DNA of 64,000 nt from Nitrospira sp. (GTDB taxonomy: Bacteria; Nitrospirota; Nitrospiria; Nitrospirales; Nitrospiraceae), in NCBI GenBank assembly GCA_029194665.1, contig JARFXO010000003.1, positions 372,001 to 436,000 on the forward strand, in the 5' to 3' direction. Position numbers and translations under genes: made by a program. Below, piece by piece: positions 17,101 through 24,256 of this stretch (positions are counted from its first letter, which is position 1; each line of letters opens with the position of its first letter). The notes under the pieces are model-generated. The model was not told the DNA's origin, did not search any database, and saw nothing but the letters and a program-made list of their open reading frames with translations.

Positions 17101-17781
17101 GCTGGGGAGTTTATGATGGGCTCGCAGGAAGATGACAAAAGTGGGCAAAATGACGAGCGACCGGCCCATCCGGTTTTCCTCGATGCCTATTACATCGATC
17201 TATATGAAGTGACCACCGCTCGCTATGCAAAATTCTTCCAAGAGACCAACCGGCCCGCACCAGAGTATTGGTCGGAACAGGTCCTGAAACAGCATGGGCA
17301 CAAACCAGTGGTGGGAGTGGACTGGAACGACGCCACTGCGTACTGTGAGAGAGCTGGTAAGCGCCTCCCAACGGAGGCGGAATGGGAGAAGGCGGCACGA
17401 GGCACCGACCAAAGGCTTTATCCTTGGGGGAATCAGGAACCCACTCAGCAACGAGCGAACTTTGGTCAGGGTCGTAATTTTAAAGACTATGCAGTACTCA
17501 CCGATATCGGGTCTTTTGAGGAAGGGAAGAGTTCCTACGGCGTCTACGACATGGCCGGTAACGTGTGGGAATGGGTGGCTGATTGGTATGATGGGACCTA
17601 TTACGGCAACAGGCCAGCGCGCAATCCGAAAGGACCCTCCAGCGGCCAATATCGAGTGCTCCGGGGTGGGTCCTGGAGCGGTGGACCGGCCTCTGTACTC
17701 TCGGTCTATCGTTCCAGGCTCACACCCATGGCTCGGAGCGGCGATCTCGGGTTTCGCTGTGCCCAGGACATTCCGAAGTAA
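14188..17781 (+). CDS. 3' part of the split giant protein: TM3, trypsin-like and FGE-sulfatase domains
   Basis: Open from the element's right target duplication (14110) in the same frame as the 5' part; the first usable start is the TTG at 14188, without a ribosome site, so independent translation is doubtful. Residues here are +547 in the rebuilt 1744-residue protein. Order: helical segment (about 1-200), TM3 (203-220), a beta-rich region with GEFVLVESG-like strands, a central Ig-like region (about 420-680), a trypsin-like domain (about 735-910) with VTAAHVV (His761) and DGDSGGP (Ser865), and an FGE-sulfatase/SUMF1 domain (about 965-1195) with MVLVAAGEFMMGS, VDWNDATAYCERAGKRLPTE, MAGNVWEWVADWY and VLRGGSW. 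Where the protease Asp is expected the sequence reads EPGLALL, Gly794 instead of Asp. The predicted topology puts trypsin and FGE on the far side of the membrane from the central alpha/beta domain. Confidence 0.85.
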   Translation: MERHPPSQDIIARLMADLRQELGSEGILWLAACAAYPEIHWALTLEWGARLFGQGSTAETSLPKLTSLVWFRHAFMPDWFRAALYDQVTAQEAERISQELGEIISALNPESGDTLQLKIAMPSGARQQAAPPVAGLRGWLEKFRRKSAIQEMGRAAESGSPMRDYVMLQYLSGKQGKALTPYAPKALLTLLFSKGQPWLGFRPLFLVMAACLVSNGIWWWKNPAPIPLPSPIVDVGFLGDSNEVILKRENGRVERWGQKGEEFVLVESGEQNTFTDRLTKVRMGQQTVSDPEGYLELIYQKEGRLRVVSREDGRELAREVAPTAQIASLHWPAGIDGFLVVANADVPELMKLNGLGGLHQLEIARKAYEKTSGEAKNRVRMEKAKLVDSKRQSDSIAKNITAAERSAEDKVAQSVPCGKFVPSSSGGPFNLDYQNRGTYFEGVRPKPVSGYDIELISVMADYGDKDFLIPDCLRLRFYLREAVPVQITVREQEVRLYYWLDKIIPTAPWKVGLNEFSWPTGRVLKRLDEKLNVSELGVLIRLGRQTPAAAEDVAPAILYHTRLPEKISGYMFTMKANGDARLTCKVFQEGKSTELMTQNFRRIPGGRPFTVRWDAAGAQEGRYALDCNGYSLDTNQPVRQRVRFYHQPFVRTESITSPARGDVTDSEKESKMQQTAAEATKSAPQIIGEERESKVLIPTEEMIGSTKTEKNIVSSVNAEVIEHLKRGVVMIRAQEEGKTKFGTGFVVRRETDVAYIVTAAHVVTGDRRVGVTFYTMQDTAYPATVVNVERGEPGLALLLVKVPPTTLAGLGVLSLDTSTRFAGGEDILMIASHASGGGWEILKGNVVSRKGRTLNIDADVQDGDSGGPIIHNARVVGLVTARARHALAATAVTLQEYLEGVGIVPQENKSLQRPVEKEITGKDSLDSLPAPQSPEQTQQQAMKQQLPEQQSVEKLPLRIGGKDGAPMVLVAAGEFMMGSQEDDKSGQNDERPAHPVFLDAYYIDLYEVTTARYAKFFQETNRPAPEYWSEQVLKQHGHKPVVGVDWNDATAYCERAGKRLPTEAEWEKAARGTDQRLYPWGNQEPTQQRANFGQGRNFKDYAVLTDIGSFEEGKSSYGVYDMAGNVWEWVADWYDGTYYGNRPARNPKGPSSGQYRVLRGGSWSGGPASVLSVYRSRLTPMARSGDLGFRCAQDIPK

Positions 17782-17885
17782 CCTTTACCCTTTGACTCTG
17801 TTTCCTTTTCTCCGAGTCTTGGTTTTTGGTCTTGGCCGCGAGATCAATGAGACTGGCGGTTGCGATCCTTTCACTTTGGCGGTAT

Positions 17886-17956
17886 CCCGTTCGCCCTGAG
17901 GTTGTCGAAGGGCGTGAGATCCCGTTCATGGTTCGACTGGCTCACCACGAACGGGA
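17886..17956. repeat. Dispersed palindromic repeat (two blocks)
   Basis: Two adjacent imperfect palindromes: CGTTCGCCCTGAGGTTGTCG continuing AAGGGCG, and CCGTTCATGGTTCGACTGGC continuing TCACCACGAACGGG. Same pair of blocks as at 20601-20678. Located 105 bases after the FGE-sulfatase stop. Frames through it yield artefactual peptides such as MVRLAHHER. Confidence 0.75.
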
Positions 17957-18117
17957 AATCATCATGATCGACGAAGACACCGGGAATCTTCCAGCCGCCG
18001 TCACCAAGAACGGACTCCTGAGACACAACGCGACCGTCTACTCCGGGTGGTTATCTTGCCGTGGACCTATTTACAGAAACTCCTACTACCAATTCGCGAT
18101 TAAGATGTCGGGGTGGT

Positions 18118-18420
18118 ATGATTGACCGCGTTGTCTCAAAGAACGGCATTGCCATTCGGCTCACGGATGAGCGATGGAGGCACATAACGGAAGAGCATTG
18201 TGAACTTGCCGGGTTTCGCTCTACCGTCGTGGAGACCCTGTCGCATCCCGACCGTATCCTGCTCGGAGGCGATGGAGAGTTGATCGCTGTTCGTGAAGTG
18301 GAAATGGGAAAACATCTTGCCGTGGTGTATCGCGAACAAATCGACGACGGCTTTATCATCACGGCGTTTCTCACACGTCGGATTCGGTCGCTGGAGAAGA
18401 GGAGGCAGCTATGGCCCTAG
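18118..18420 (+). CDS. PBECR-like (barnase/EndoU/RelE-like) putative RNase toxin
   Basis: The ATG at 18118 starts a 100-residue protein; an in-frame GTG at 18061 would add 19 residues. The sequence MIDRVVSKNGIAIRLTDERW and HITEEHCELAGFRSTVVETL, then HPDRILLGGDGELIAVREVE, HLAVVYREQIDDGFIITAFL, fits the phage-barnase-EndoU-ColicinE5/D-RelE-like nuclease pattern (I-x-L-T-x-E-R-W-x-H-I then a strand pair). It overlaps by 10 bases the following DUF2283 gene, and such pairs behave as toxin-antitoxin-like modules. The RNase assignment is by pattern only. Confidence 0.65.
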   Translation: MIDRVVSKNGIAIRLTDERWRHITEEHCELAGFRSTVVETLSHPDRILLGGDGELIAVREVEMGKHLAVVYREQIDDGFIITAFLTRRIRSLEKRRQLWP

Positions 18421-18653
18421 CGGATATTCAGGAGTATGTGAAGCTGATTCCTGCCGTCAATCGGGCACCGCAGCATGCCGTTTGGCTGACGTACGATGCC
18501 GAGGCTGATACGCTATACGTCAATTACAAGAAGCCGAGTCATGCCACGGACAGCGAGATGACCGATGAAGATGTGATCATCCGCTATGAAGGTGATGAGA
18601 TCATCGGCTTTACTGTGTTGCACGCGAGCAAACGACTCAAGAAAACCGCCTAA
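18411..18653 (+). CDS. DUF2283-family protein, likely antitoxin partner
   Basis: An 80-residue protein with GAGGAGG upstream of the ATG. The core HAVWLTYDAEADTLYVNYKK and DEDVIIRYEGDEIIGFTVLH is the DUF2283 signature (YD.eaD.lYv, d..v...d..g.iiGieil). Its gene overlaps the putative RNase gene, suggesting coupled translation and a protective role. Function of the family is unproven. Confidence 0.8.
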   Translation: MALADIQEYVKLIPAVNRAPQHAVWLTYDAEADTLYVNYKKPSHATDSEMTDEDVIIRYEGDEIIGFTVLHASKRLKKTA

Positions 18654-18666
18654 TCCTCGCTTCAAC

Positions 18667-18702
18667 TTGCCCTGAGTTAATCGAAGGACTCACCACGAAC
18701 GG
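18667..18702. repeat. Short dispersed repeat fragment
   Basis: Fused half blocks of the local repeat family: TTGCCCTGAGTTAATCGAAG followed directly by GACTCACCACGAACGGA. It lies between the DUF2283 gene and the PIN toxin gene. Confidence 0.55.
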
Positions 18703-18741
18703 ACTCCTGGGGCGTAACGCTAGCGTCTCCTGCCCCGGCCT

Positions 18742-19158
18742 TTATTGGCCCCAAATATCCACTTTGATGTGGCGATGCCCACGGCGGATGCGGTATCGCT
18801 GAAAGTCGGCAAGATCGAGGGTAAATACCTTGGTGGTGCGGAGTGATTCTGCGGCGACAATGACGGACGCGTCTGCCAGATCCATCGGGTGATCGCCGTA
18901 CTGTTCCATCAATTCGAAGGCTCGCGCCGTCGCAGCTTGATCCAGAAACCAGAGAGACACACCACCATCAAGGACGAAGTCCCGAAGACAGTCTGCGCCT
19001 CTACTATTCGGCGTTAAGAGATGAAAGGCTTCGGTTAGGACAGGGATGGTTGTAAACAGGGCATCTCGTGTGGTGCGAAGAATATCTTTACATCGTGCAT
19101 GTTCGGCATCTTGAGGGTCAAACAGCGCGACAAACGGTCCCGTATCGACGAGGATCAT
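18742..19158 (-). CDS. PIN-domain toxin (VapC-like)
   Basis: A 138-residue PIN-domain protein. Acidic active-site residues are visible: MILVDTGPFVALF (Asp5), VLTEAFHLL (Glu), MDLADASVIVAAE (Asp) and FTLDLADFQRYR (Asp). These coordinate Mg2+ for RNA cleavage. The start codon overlaps the stop of the upstream ribbon-helix-helix gene by 3-4 bases, the usual antitoxin-then-toxin order. Cleavage target (tRNA or rRNA) cannot be told. Confidence 0.88.
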   Translation of the reverse strand: MILVDTGPFVALFDPQDAEHARCKDILRTTRDALFTTIPVLTEAFHLLTPNSRGADCLRDFVLDGGVSLWFLDQAATARAFELMEQYGDHPMDLADASVIVAAESLRTTKVFTLDLADFQRYRIRRGHRHIKVDIWGQ

Positions 19159-19415
19159 CGGCGAGGTTTTCGACGTAACGCGAGTTGCATGCCGCGCCGA
19201 CTGTCGGTTGAAGGCGCAATGGCGTATCCGCCTGGTCCAAGATCAAGTCGGGAGTAAATGTCGAACGCGGACTGCTGAGAGCGGCGGCCCACTTCATCTC
19301 GTAATACCAATACCCCTCGCTTGAGGGCTGTGGACACGGACCACCCGGTTTTCTTCGTCACTTGCTTCAGGACCTTTTCGGTTTCGTCGTCTAGGCGAAC
19401 GGTTCGGAGACCCAT
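19155..19415 (-). CDS. Ribbon-helix-helix antitoxin of the PIN toxin
   Basis: The ATG at 19413-19415 follows AGGAGAG. The 86-residue product begins MGLRTVRLDDETEKVLKQVT and KKTGWSVSTALKRGVLVLRD, a standard RHH (CopG/Arc) DNA-binding domain, followed by a basic tail likely to contact the toxin. The frame stays open far upstream across hemE on the opposite strand, but that is a shadow. It should autorepress the pair from the 132-base region it shares with the divergent hemE gene. Confidence 0.8.
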   Translation of the reverse strand: MGLRTVRLDDETEKVLKQVTKKTGWSVSTALKRGVLVLRDEVGRRSQQSAFDIYSRLDLGPGGYAIAPSTDSRRGMQLALRRKPRR

Positions 19416-19547
19416 GATCTCTCTCCTTTGCGGAGTTGTCATACTGAATGTAATACATCTCGATTTTGTCGTCAACGCAGCTGACATAACATGGCGACAG
19501 GCTTGGAATTGACAGCTTCGCTGATGCGCCTCTAGAATGCCGCTGCA

Positions 19548-20573
19548 ATGAACGACCGATTTCTTCGAGCCTGTCGCCGCGAACCAGTCGATTGCACCCC
19601 CGTGTGGTTTATGCGCCAGGCAGGACGCTACATGTCCGAGTACCGGACGTTGCGCGCGAAACATTCGATCCTCGAAATGTGCAAGACGCCTGAGCTTGCC
19701 GCTCAAGTGACCCTCCAGCCGATCAACCGATTTCCGTTGGACGCTGCCATTATTTTTGCCGACATCCTGCTGCCGTTGGAGCCGATGGGGATCAGTCTCG
19801 AGTTTGCAGCGGGAGAAGGGCCCGTCATTCACAACCCGGTTCGTGACCGAGCGGCGGTGGATCACCTCAAAGTCATCGACGGTGACGAACTGGAGTATGT
19901 GGCCGAGGCCATCCACCAAGCGCGTCGCGCCCTCGATGGACGAGTGCCGTTGATTGGGTTCGCCGGTGCGCCGTTCACACTTGCGAGCTACGCCATTGAG
20001 GGCGGAGGATCCCGCAACTATCTGCACACCAAGCAGATGATGTATAGCGACCCCACCGCCTGGCATCGCCTCATGGACAAGTTCGCGGGCGTGCTGACCG
20101 GGTATCTCAGACGACAGATCAAGGCAGGAGCTCAGGCGATTCAGCTCTTTGATAGCTGGGTCGGCTGTCTTTCGGCCAGTGATTACACCGAATACGTCAT
20201 GCCCCACGTCCAGCGGATTTTCGATGGGCTCAAACGGGAAGGCGTGCCGATGATTCATTTCGGCACCGGCACCACGGCTATCCTACGTCAAATGCGCGAG
20301 GCAGGCGGCGATGTCATCGGGATCGACTGGCGGGTTCACCTGGATGAGGCCTGGACCATGGTCGGACATGATCGCGCTGTGCAGGGCAACCTGGATCCGC
20401 TCGCGCTGTTTGCGCCGCTCCACGAAATCGAACGTCGCGTGGAGGACATCCTGCGCCGAGCGGGAGGGCGTCCCGGGCACATCTTCAACCTCGGTCACGG
20501 CATACTGCCTACGACGCCGGTCGAACACGTGGCCGCAACGATCGACATGGTGCACAAACTCAGCCAACGGTAG
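19548..20573 (+). CDS. hemE: Uroporphyrinogen decarboxylase
   Basis: A 341-residue protein that decarboxylates the four acetate side chains of uroporphyrinogen III to give coproporphyrinogen III. Seen: RACRREPVDCTPVWFMRQAG followed by RYMSEYR (active-site loop), FADILLPLEPMG, GFAGAPFTLASYAIEGG, QLFDSWVGCLS and LGHGILPTTPVEHV. Full length and no gaps. First of three heme genes on this strand; a dispersed repeat lies between it and hemH, so they may not share one transcript. Confidence 0.96.
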   Translation: MNDRFLRACRREPVDCTPVWFMRQAGRYMSEYRTLRAKHSILEMCKTPELAAQVTLQPINRFPLDAAIIFADILLPLEPMGISLEFAAGEGPVIHNPVRDRAAVDHLKVIDGDELEYVAEAIHQARRALDGRVPLIGFAGAPFTLASYAIEGGGSRNYLHTKQMMYSDPTAWHRLMDKFAGVLTGYLRRQIKAGAQAIQLFDSWVGCLSASDYTEYVMPHVQRIFDGLKREGVPMIHFGTGTTAILRQMREAGGDVIGIDWRVHLDEAWTMVGHDRAVQGNLDPLALFAPLHEIERRVEDILRRAGGRPGHIFNLGHGILPTTPVEHVAATIDMVHKLSQR

Positions 20574-20600
20574 TGTGGTATCCCATGGATTTCAGAATAA

Positions 20601-20678
20601 TCCGTTCGCCCTGAGCTAGTCGAACGGCGCGAGATTTCAGACAGTTCCGTTCATGGTTCGACAAGCTCACCACGAACG
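20601..20678. repeat. Dispersed palindromic repeat (two blocks) with a perfect match to the IS110 guides
   Basis: Two imperfect palindromes: CGTTCGCCCTGAGCTAGTCG followed by AACGGCG, and CCGTTCATGGTTCGACAAGC followed by TCACCACGAACG. Bases 20610-20623 (CCTGAGCTAGTCGA) are the exact complement-sense target TCGACTAGC-TCAGG predicted from the bridge RNA at 1674-1850. The repeat makes an upstream false extension of hemH (MVRQAHHER). Confidence 0.8.
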
Positions 20679-20733
20679 TATTTGTAGTACGCTGCACCAG
20701 CTGGATTGTGTCCAATTTTCTCTGACAAAGGCC

Positions 20734-21684
20734 ATGTCTTTTCCTCAACGCCATACTGCCGTTCTCCTGATGGCTATGGGAGGGCCCGATTGTCTGGAGA
20801 ACGTCGAGCCGTTTTTGCTCGATGTCAGGGGTGGCCGACCAACGCCTCCTGAACTTGTCGAGGAGATTCGTGAACGGTATCGAGTCACCGGTGGGAAATC
20901 GCCGGCCGTCGGCATCACGCAGGAGGTCGCGAAAAAACTCGAGCGGCGACTGAATGGGGCGGAAAACAGCCGCTACAAGGTCTATGTCGGTTTGCGGCAT
21001 TGGCATCCCTTCATCAAAGAAACGTACGCTGATCTGCTGAAAGAATCACCGGAACAGATCATCGGGGTCTGTATGGCCCCGCAACAGTCCTCCTTGAGTA
21101 CCGGAGCCTATCGAAAGAAAGTGGAAGAGGCTCGTGCTGAATTGGGGGATCGCACCCCTGTGACGTATGTCGGGAGTTGGAACCGACATCCTCGGCTGAT
21201 CGCAGCGATTGTCGACAACATTCGGAATGGACTACTCGCCTTTCCTGCCGATATGCGAGCCTCGGTGCCAGTGCTGTTTACTGCCCATAGTCTGCCGGAA
21301 CGGATCGTGGCAATGAAGGATCCCTATCCTGACGAAGTGAAGGGTACGGTCGACGCTGTGACACAGTTTCTGGGTCATCAACCGACCTACTTTGCCTATC
21401 AAAGTCAGGGGCGATCAAGCGAACCGTGGCTGGGACCAACCGTGGAATCGATGTTGGAAGCTATTCATCTGGCGGGACACCGCCAGGTGCTGGTGGCGCC
21501 TATCGGGTTTATCTGCGACCATGTGGAAACCCTCTTTGATATCGATATTGAATTAAAGCAGTTGGCGGCCAAGAAAGGCATGCATCTTGAGCGCATCGCC
21601 ATGCTAAACGACTCTCCTCCACTGATCGAGACGTTACGTGACGTCTTGACGGCACACGAATCGTCCCTCTGCAGCCAGTCGTGA
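20734..21684 (+). CDS. hemH: Ferrochelatase
   Basis: Start set at the ATG at 20734 (MSFPQRHTAVLLMAMGGPDC); the frame is open 27 codons further but that part is the dispersed repeat. The 316-residue product inserts Fe2+ into the porphyrin. Visible: MGGPD near the N-terminus, YKVYVGLRHWHPFIKETYAD, PVLFTAHSLPERIV (the active-site His in the SLP motif) and VLVAPIGFICDHVETLFDID. This is the Firmicute/Actinobacterial-like arrangement in which ferrochelatase is next to an FAD-type oxidase. Its stop overlaps the hemG start by 4 bases (GTGA), so the two are translationally coupled. Confidence 0.93.
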   Translation: MSFPQRHTAVLLMAMGGPDCLENVEPFLLDVRGGRPTPPELVEEIRERYRVTGGKSPAVGITQEVAKKLERRLNGAENSRYKVYVGLRHWHPFIKETYADLLKESPEQIIGVCMAPQQSSLSTGAYRKKVEEARAELGDRTPVTYVGSWNRHPRLIAAIVDNIRNGLLAFPADMRASVPVLFTAHSLPERIVAMKDPYPDEVKGTVDAVTQFLGHQPTYFAYQSQGRSSEPWLGPTVESMLEAIHLAGHRQVLVAPIGFICDHVETLFDIDIELKQLAAKKGMHLERIAMLNDSPPLIETLRDVLTAHESSLCSQS

Positions 21685-23156
21685 CTCGACCACGCACAGT
21701 CGTAATTGTAGGTGGCGGCATTTCCGGCCTGGCTACCGCTTTTTCGCTACAAGAGAAAGCCGCAAAGGCCGATCTTCCTATCCATTGCACCGTCCTCGAA
21801 TCCGACCAATCCTGGGGAGGAAAGATCGTCACGCACCGGGTCGGCGAGATTGTGACGGAAGCAGGACCGGACTCCTTCCTTTCGCAAAAACAGGCAGGCC
21901 TCGATCTCTGCATGAAGCTTGGCCTTGCCGATCAACTCATCAATACCAATGCAATGGCCAAGAAAGCCTCTGTGCTGTATGGCGGGCGGATGCACGACTT
22001 GCCCGAGGGACTGCTCTCTTTCGTTCCGAAGCAACTGGGGTCTTTCTTTCGGAGTGGTCTGCTCACCTGGACAGGGTTGGCGCGTATGGGACTGGAGGTC
22101 GCTGTTCCACGCGGTCCCTCAACGGGCGATGAATCGTTGGCCGCCTTTCTTCGCCGTCGATTTGGGGCGCAAGCGTTTGAGCGGGTCTTGGAACCGTTGA
22201 TGGCAGGAATTTACGCGGGCGATGCCGAGCAAATGAGTCTGCGAGCCACGTTCCCGCGGTTTTATGAGCTGGAGCAACGGCATGCCAGCATCGTCCGCGG
22301 CATGATGGCAGCCAAGAAAGCCGCTGCATCAGTTTCGGCGGATCAACCAAGACGGACGATGTTTGTCAGTTTGAAGAATGGCCTCAGCGATTTGGTGACC
22401 GCCTTGACGAGTCGGTTGACGCAGCAGGGGGTTGAGTTGCGCATGGGTGCTCGTGTCGAGGCCCTCAGGGTGAGGTCGCATGAGCTCGGCCGCTGGATGT
22501 ACGACCTTATTATGCAGGATGGCTCGGCGCTTTCTGCGGAAAGCGTGGTCCTTGCAACGCCTGCGTATGTATCAGCAGACCTGTTGCGCCCGTTGTCGCC
22601 GATTGCCGGCGGATTGCTGGACATGATTCCCTATGCTTCGACTGCCACCGTTGCGATGGCGTTTCCACGGACTCTGACGAGTGCTATAGAAGGATTTGGC
22701 TTTATCGTGCCGCGAACGGAGCAACGTCATCTCATCGCCGCAACGTGGACATCGCTCAAGTGGCCCTATCGCGCTCCGGCGGATCAGCTGTTGGTGCGCT
22801 GCTATGTCGGTGGGGTAGGGCGAGAAGAGATTCTGCGATTGGACGACGAGCAATTGACGGCCAAAGTCCGCGCCGAACTGTCCTCGCTATGCGGCATCAG
22901 GGCAGAGCCGAGCTACACTGAGGTGAATCGATGGTGGAAGGCGATGCCGCAATACAAGCTCGGCCATCTGGATCGATTGGCACAACTCGATGCGGCGGTG
23001 AGCCGTTATCCTGGACTTATTCTTACCGGGGCCGGTTATCGCGGAATCGGCATACCCGACTGCATTCGAGACGGAGACATGGCAGCGGAGCGAGTCGTGC
23101 ATGATCTTTTAGGCAAGACCGATGTAGTCAGCAGATCAACCACGAAAATAGGGTGA
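21681..23156 (+). CDS. hemG: Protoporphyrinogen/coproporphyrinogen oxidase, FAD (HemY) type
   Basis: A 491-residue flavoprotein with a GTG start overlapping the hemH stop. The Rossmann motif VVIVGGGISGLATAFSLQEK binds FAD; EAGPDSFLSQKQAGLDLCMK and the C-terminal LTGAGYRGIGIPDCIRDGDM complete the FAD site. The middle holds the substrate domain (EPLMAGIYAGDAEQMSLRAT). It oxidises the porphyrinogen to the porphyrin. Whether coproporphyrinogen or protoporphyrinogen is used cannot be told from sequence alone. Last of the heme cluster. Confidence 0.92.
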   Translation: MTRPRTVVIVGGGISGLATAFSLQEKAAKADLPIHCTVLESDQSWGGKIVTHRVGEIVTEAGPDSFLSQKQAGLDLCMKLGLADQLINTNAMAKKASVLYGGRMHDLPEGLLSFVPKQLGSFFRSGLLTWTGLARMGLEVAVPRGPSTGDESLAAFLRRRFGAQAFERVLEPLMAGIYAGDAEQMSLRATFPRFYELEQRHASIVRGMMAAKKAAASVSADQPRRTMFVSLKNGLSDLVTALTSRLTQQGVELRMGARVEALRVRSHELGRWMYDLIMQDGSALSAESVVLATPAYVSADLLRPLSPIAGGLLDMIPYASTATVAMAFPRTLTSAIEGFGFIVPRTEQRHLIAATWTSLKWPYRAPADQLLVRCYVGGVGREEILRLDDEQLTAKVRAELSSLCGIRAEPSYTEVNRWWKAMPQYKLGHLDRLAQLDAAVSRYPGLILTGAGYRGIGIPDCIRDGDMAAERVVHDLLGKTDVVSRSTTKIG

Positions 23157-23195
23157 ACTTTAGGCTAAGGCCGAGCCTGTGCGATGGCCGATGCC

Positions 23196-23924
23196 TTAGG
23201 GCAGAATGATAGACTGTTCCGGGTAGCCGAGTTCTTTGAGCGTAATTTCCAGAGCATCGACCATCGGCGGCGGACCGCAGAGAAAAACACAGGTGTCGGG
23301 ACCTGGAGCGGGAAGATGGTGTCGGAGAATTTCCGGGGTGACGCGACCTGTACTACCTTCCCACCCGTGAGGCGGCTGTTCCAATACATGGTGGCAATGA
23401 AAGTTCGGATGGTCTCGGACATTGCGTTCCCACTCCTGTCGGAGGATGATGTCCGATTCGGTTTTGTTGGCAAAGATCAGGAATAACTCCGCATCGATCT
23501 TGTTGGTCAGAATCCAGCGAATGATGGAGAGCATCGGCGTAATCCCGGTGCCTCCCGCTACAAATCCCACTCGCTTCGCCATTCCATCAATCCAATGTCC
23601 GCCGCTGTTCGGCCCGCTCATCGACACCATCTCTCCGATCCGCTGATCGTGTAGGTATTTCGAGACGGAACCAGCCTCATAGCGCTTGACCGTCAGATCG
23701 AAGAAACCAGTCGTGCCGACAAGCGAGGAGGGAGTGTATGGCCGCTTGACCTGCTTTCCGTTGATCGTCGCATGGAGGTAGAGAAAATCGCCAGGCAACA
23801 TATCCAGCGTGGCATCGGCAGGAAGCTCGAACCGGAATGTTTTCGTGTCATGGGTGTCCGGCTCGATTGCAACGAGCTTGTACGGAGTAGGGGCTTTGGT
23901 CTTGATGCGGGTGATGTTGTCCAT
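23196..23924 (-). CDS. FAD/NAD(P)-dependent oxidoreductase, ferredoxin-reductase type
   Basis: A 242-residue FNR-superfamily protein. FAD domain: TKTFRFELPADATLDMLPGD and KRPYTPSSLV (RxYS/T-type motif). NAD(P) domain: FVAGGTGITPMLSIIRWIL and VFLCGPPPMVDALEITLKEL. The length matches a two-domain cytochrome-b5-reductase-like core without a ferredoxin domain, so it likely hands electrons to a separate carrier. It stands alone, convergent with hemG. Partner unknown; a link to the desaturase at 6330 is possible but only a guess. Confidence 0.88.
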   Translation of the reverse strand: MDNITRIKTKAPTPYKLVAIEPDTHDTKTFRFELPADATLDMLPGDFLYLHATINGKQVKRPYTPSSLVGTTGFFDLTVKRYEAGSVSKYLHDQRIGEMVSMSGPNSGGHWIDGMAKRVGFVAGGTGITPMLSIIRWILTNKIDAELFLIFANKTESDIILRQEWERNVRDHPNFHCHHVLEQPPHGWEGSTGRVTPEILRHHLPAPGPDTCVFLCGPPPMVDALEITLKELGYPEQSIILP

Positions 23925-24256
23925 GGTGGCGCATTTTATGCGATCGCCATGATCTGTGCAACGCCAGAGCTTTGATTTGGACAGGGCGAGTCAAAAAGTG
24001 GAGCCCACGGCTTGGCAGGCATGGCTTCCTACATAGCATAGGGGGGTGAATCAGAACCGATACAGATCAGTATTGGAATGGATACAGCACGAGGGGCTGA
24101 GATACGCCGTTTCCTGAATCTAGACCCTGTACCGGCTCGGAATTCCATACTTTACCCCACTATCCCTAAGTAGTCCAACGTGGTATAAGAATTGCCCTCA
24201 GTGATATTTTATTGGCCACTTGATGATGGCCACATAGATATGAGTGTGCGTGGCGT
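23925..24256. other. Intergenic region, no gene seen
   Basis: 332 bases between two divergently transcribed genes. No open frame with a ribosome site and no structured RNA was noticed. It should contain both promoters. Confidence 0.5.

Noticed and set aside
19155..20258. Minus-strand open frame of 367 codons ending in the RHH antitoxin
   Set aside because: Most of it is antisense to hemE. Only the last 86 codons, from an ATG with AGGAGAG, are a real gene.
20653..20733. N-terminal extension of ferrochelatase (MVRQAHHER...)
   Set aside because: The extension is encoded by the dispersed repeat; the family N-terminus starts at 20734.
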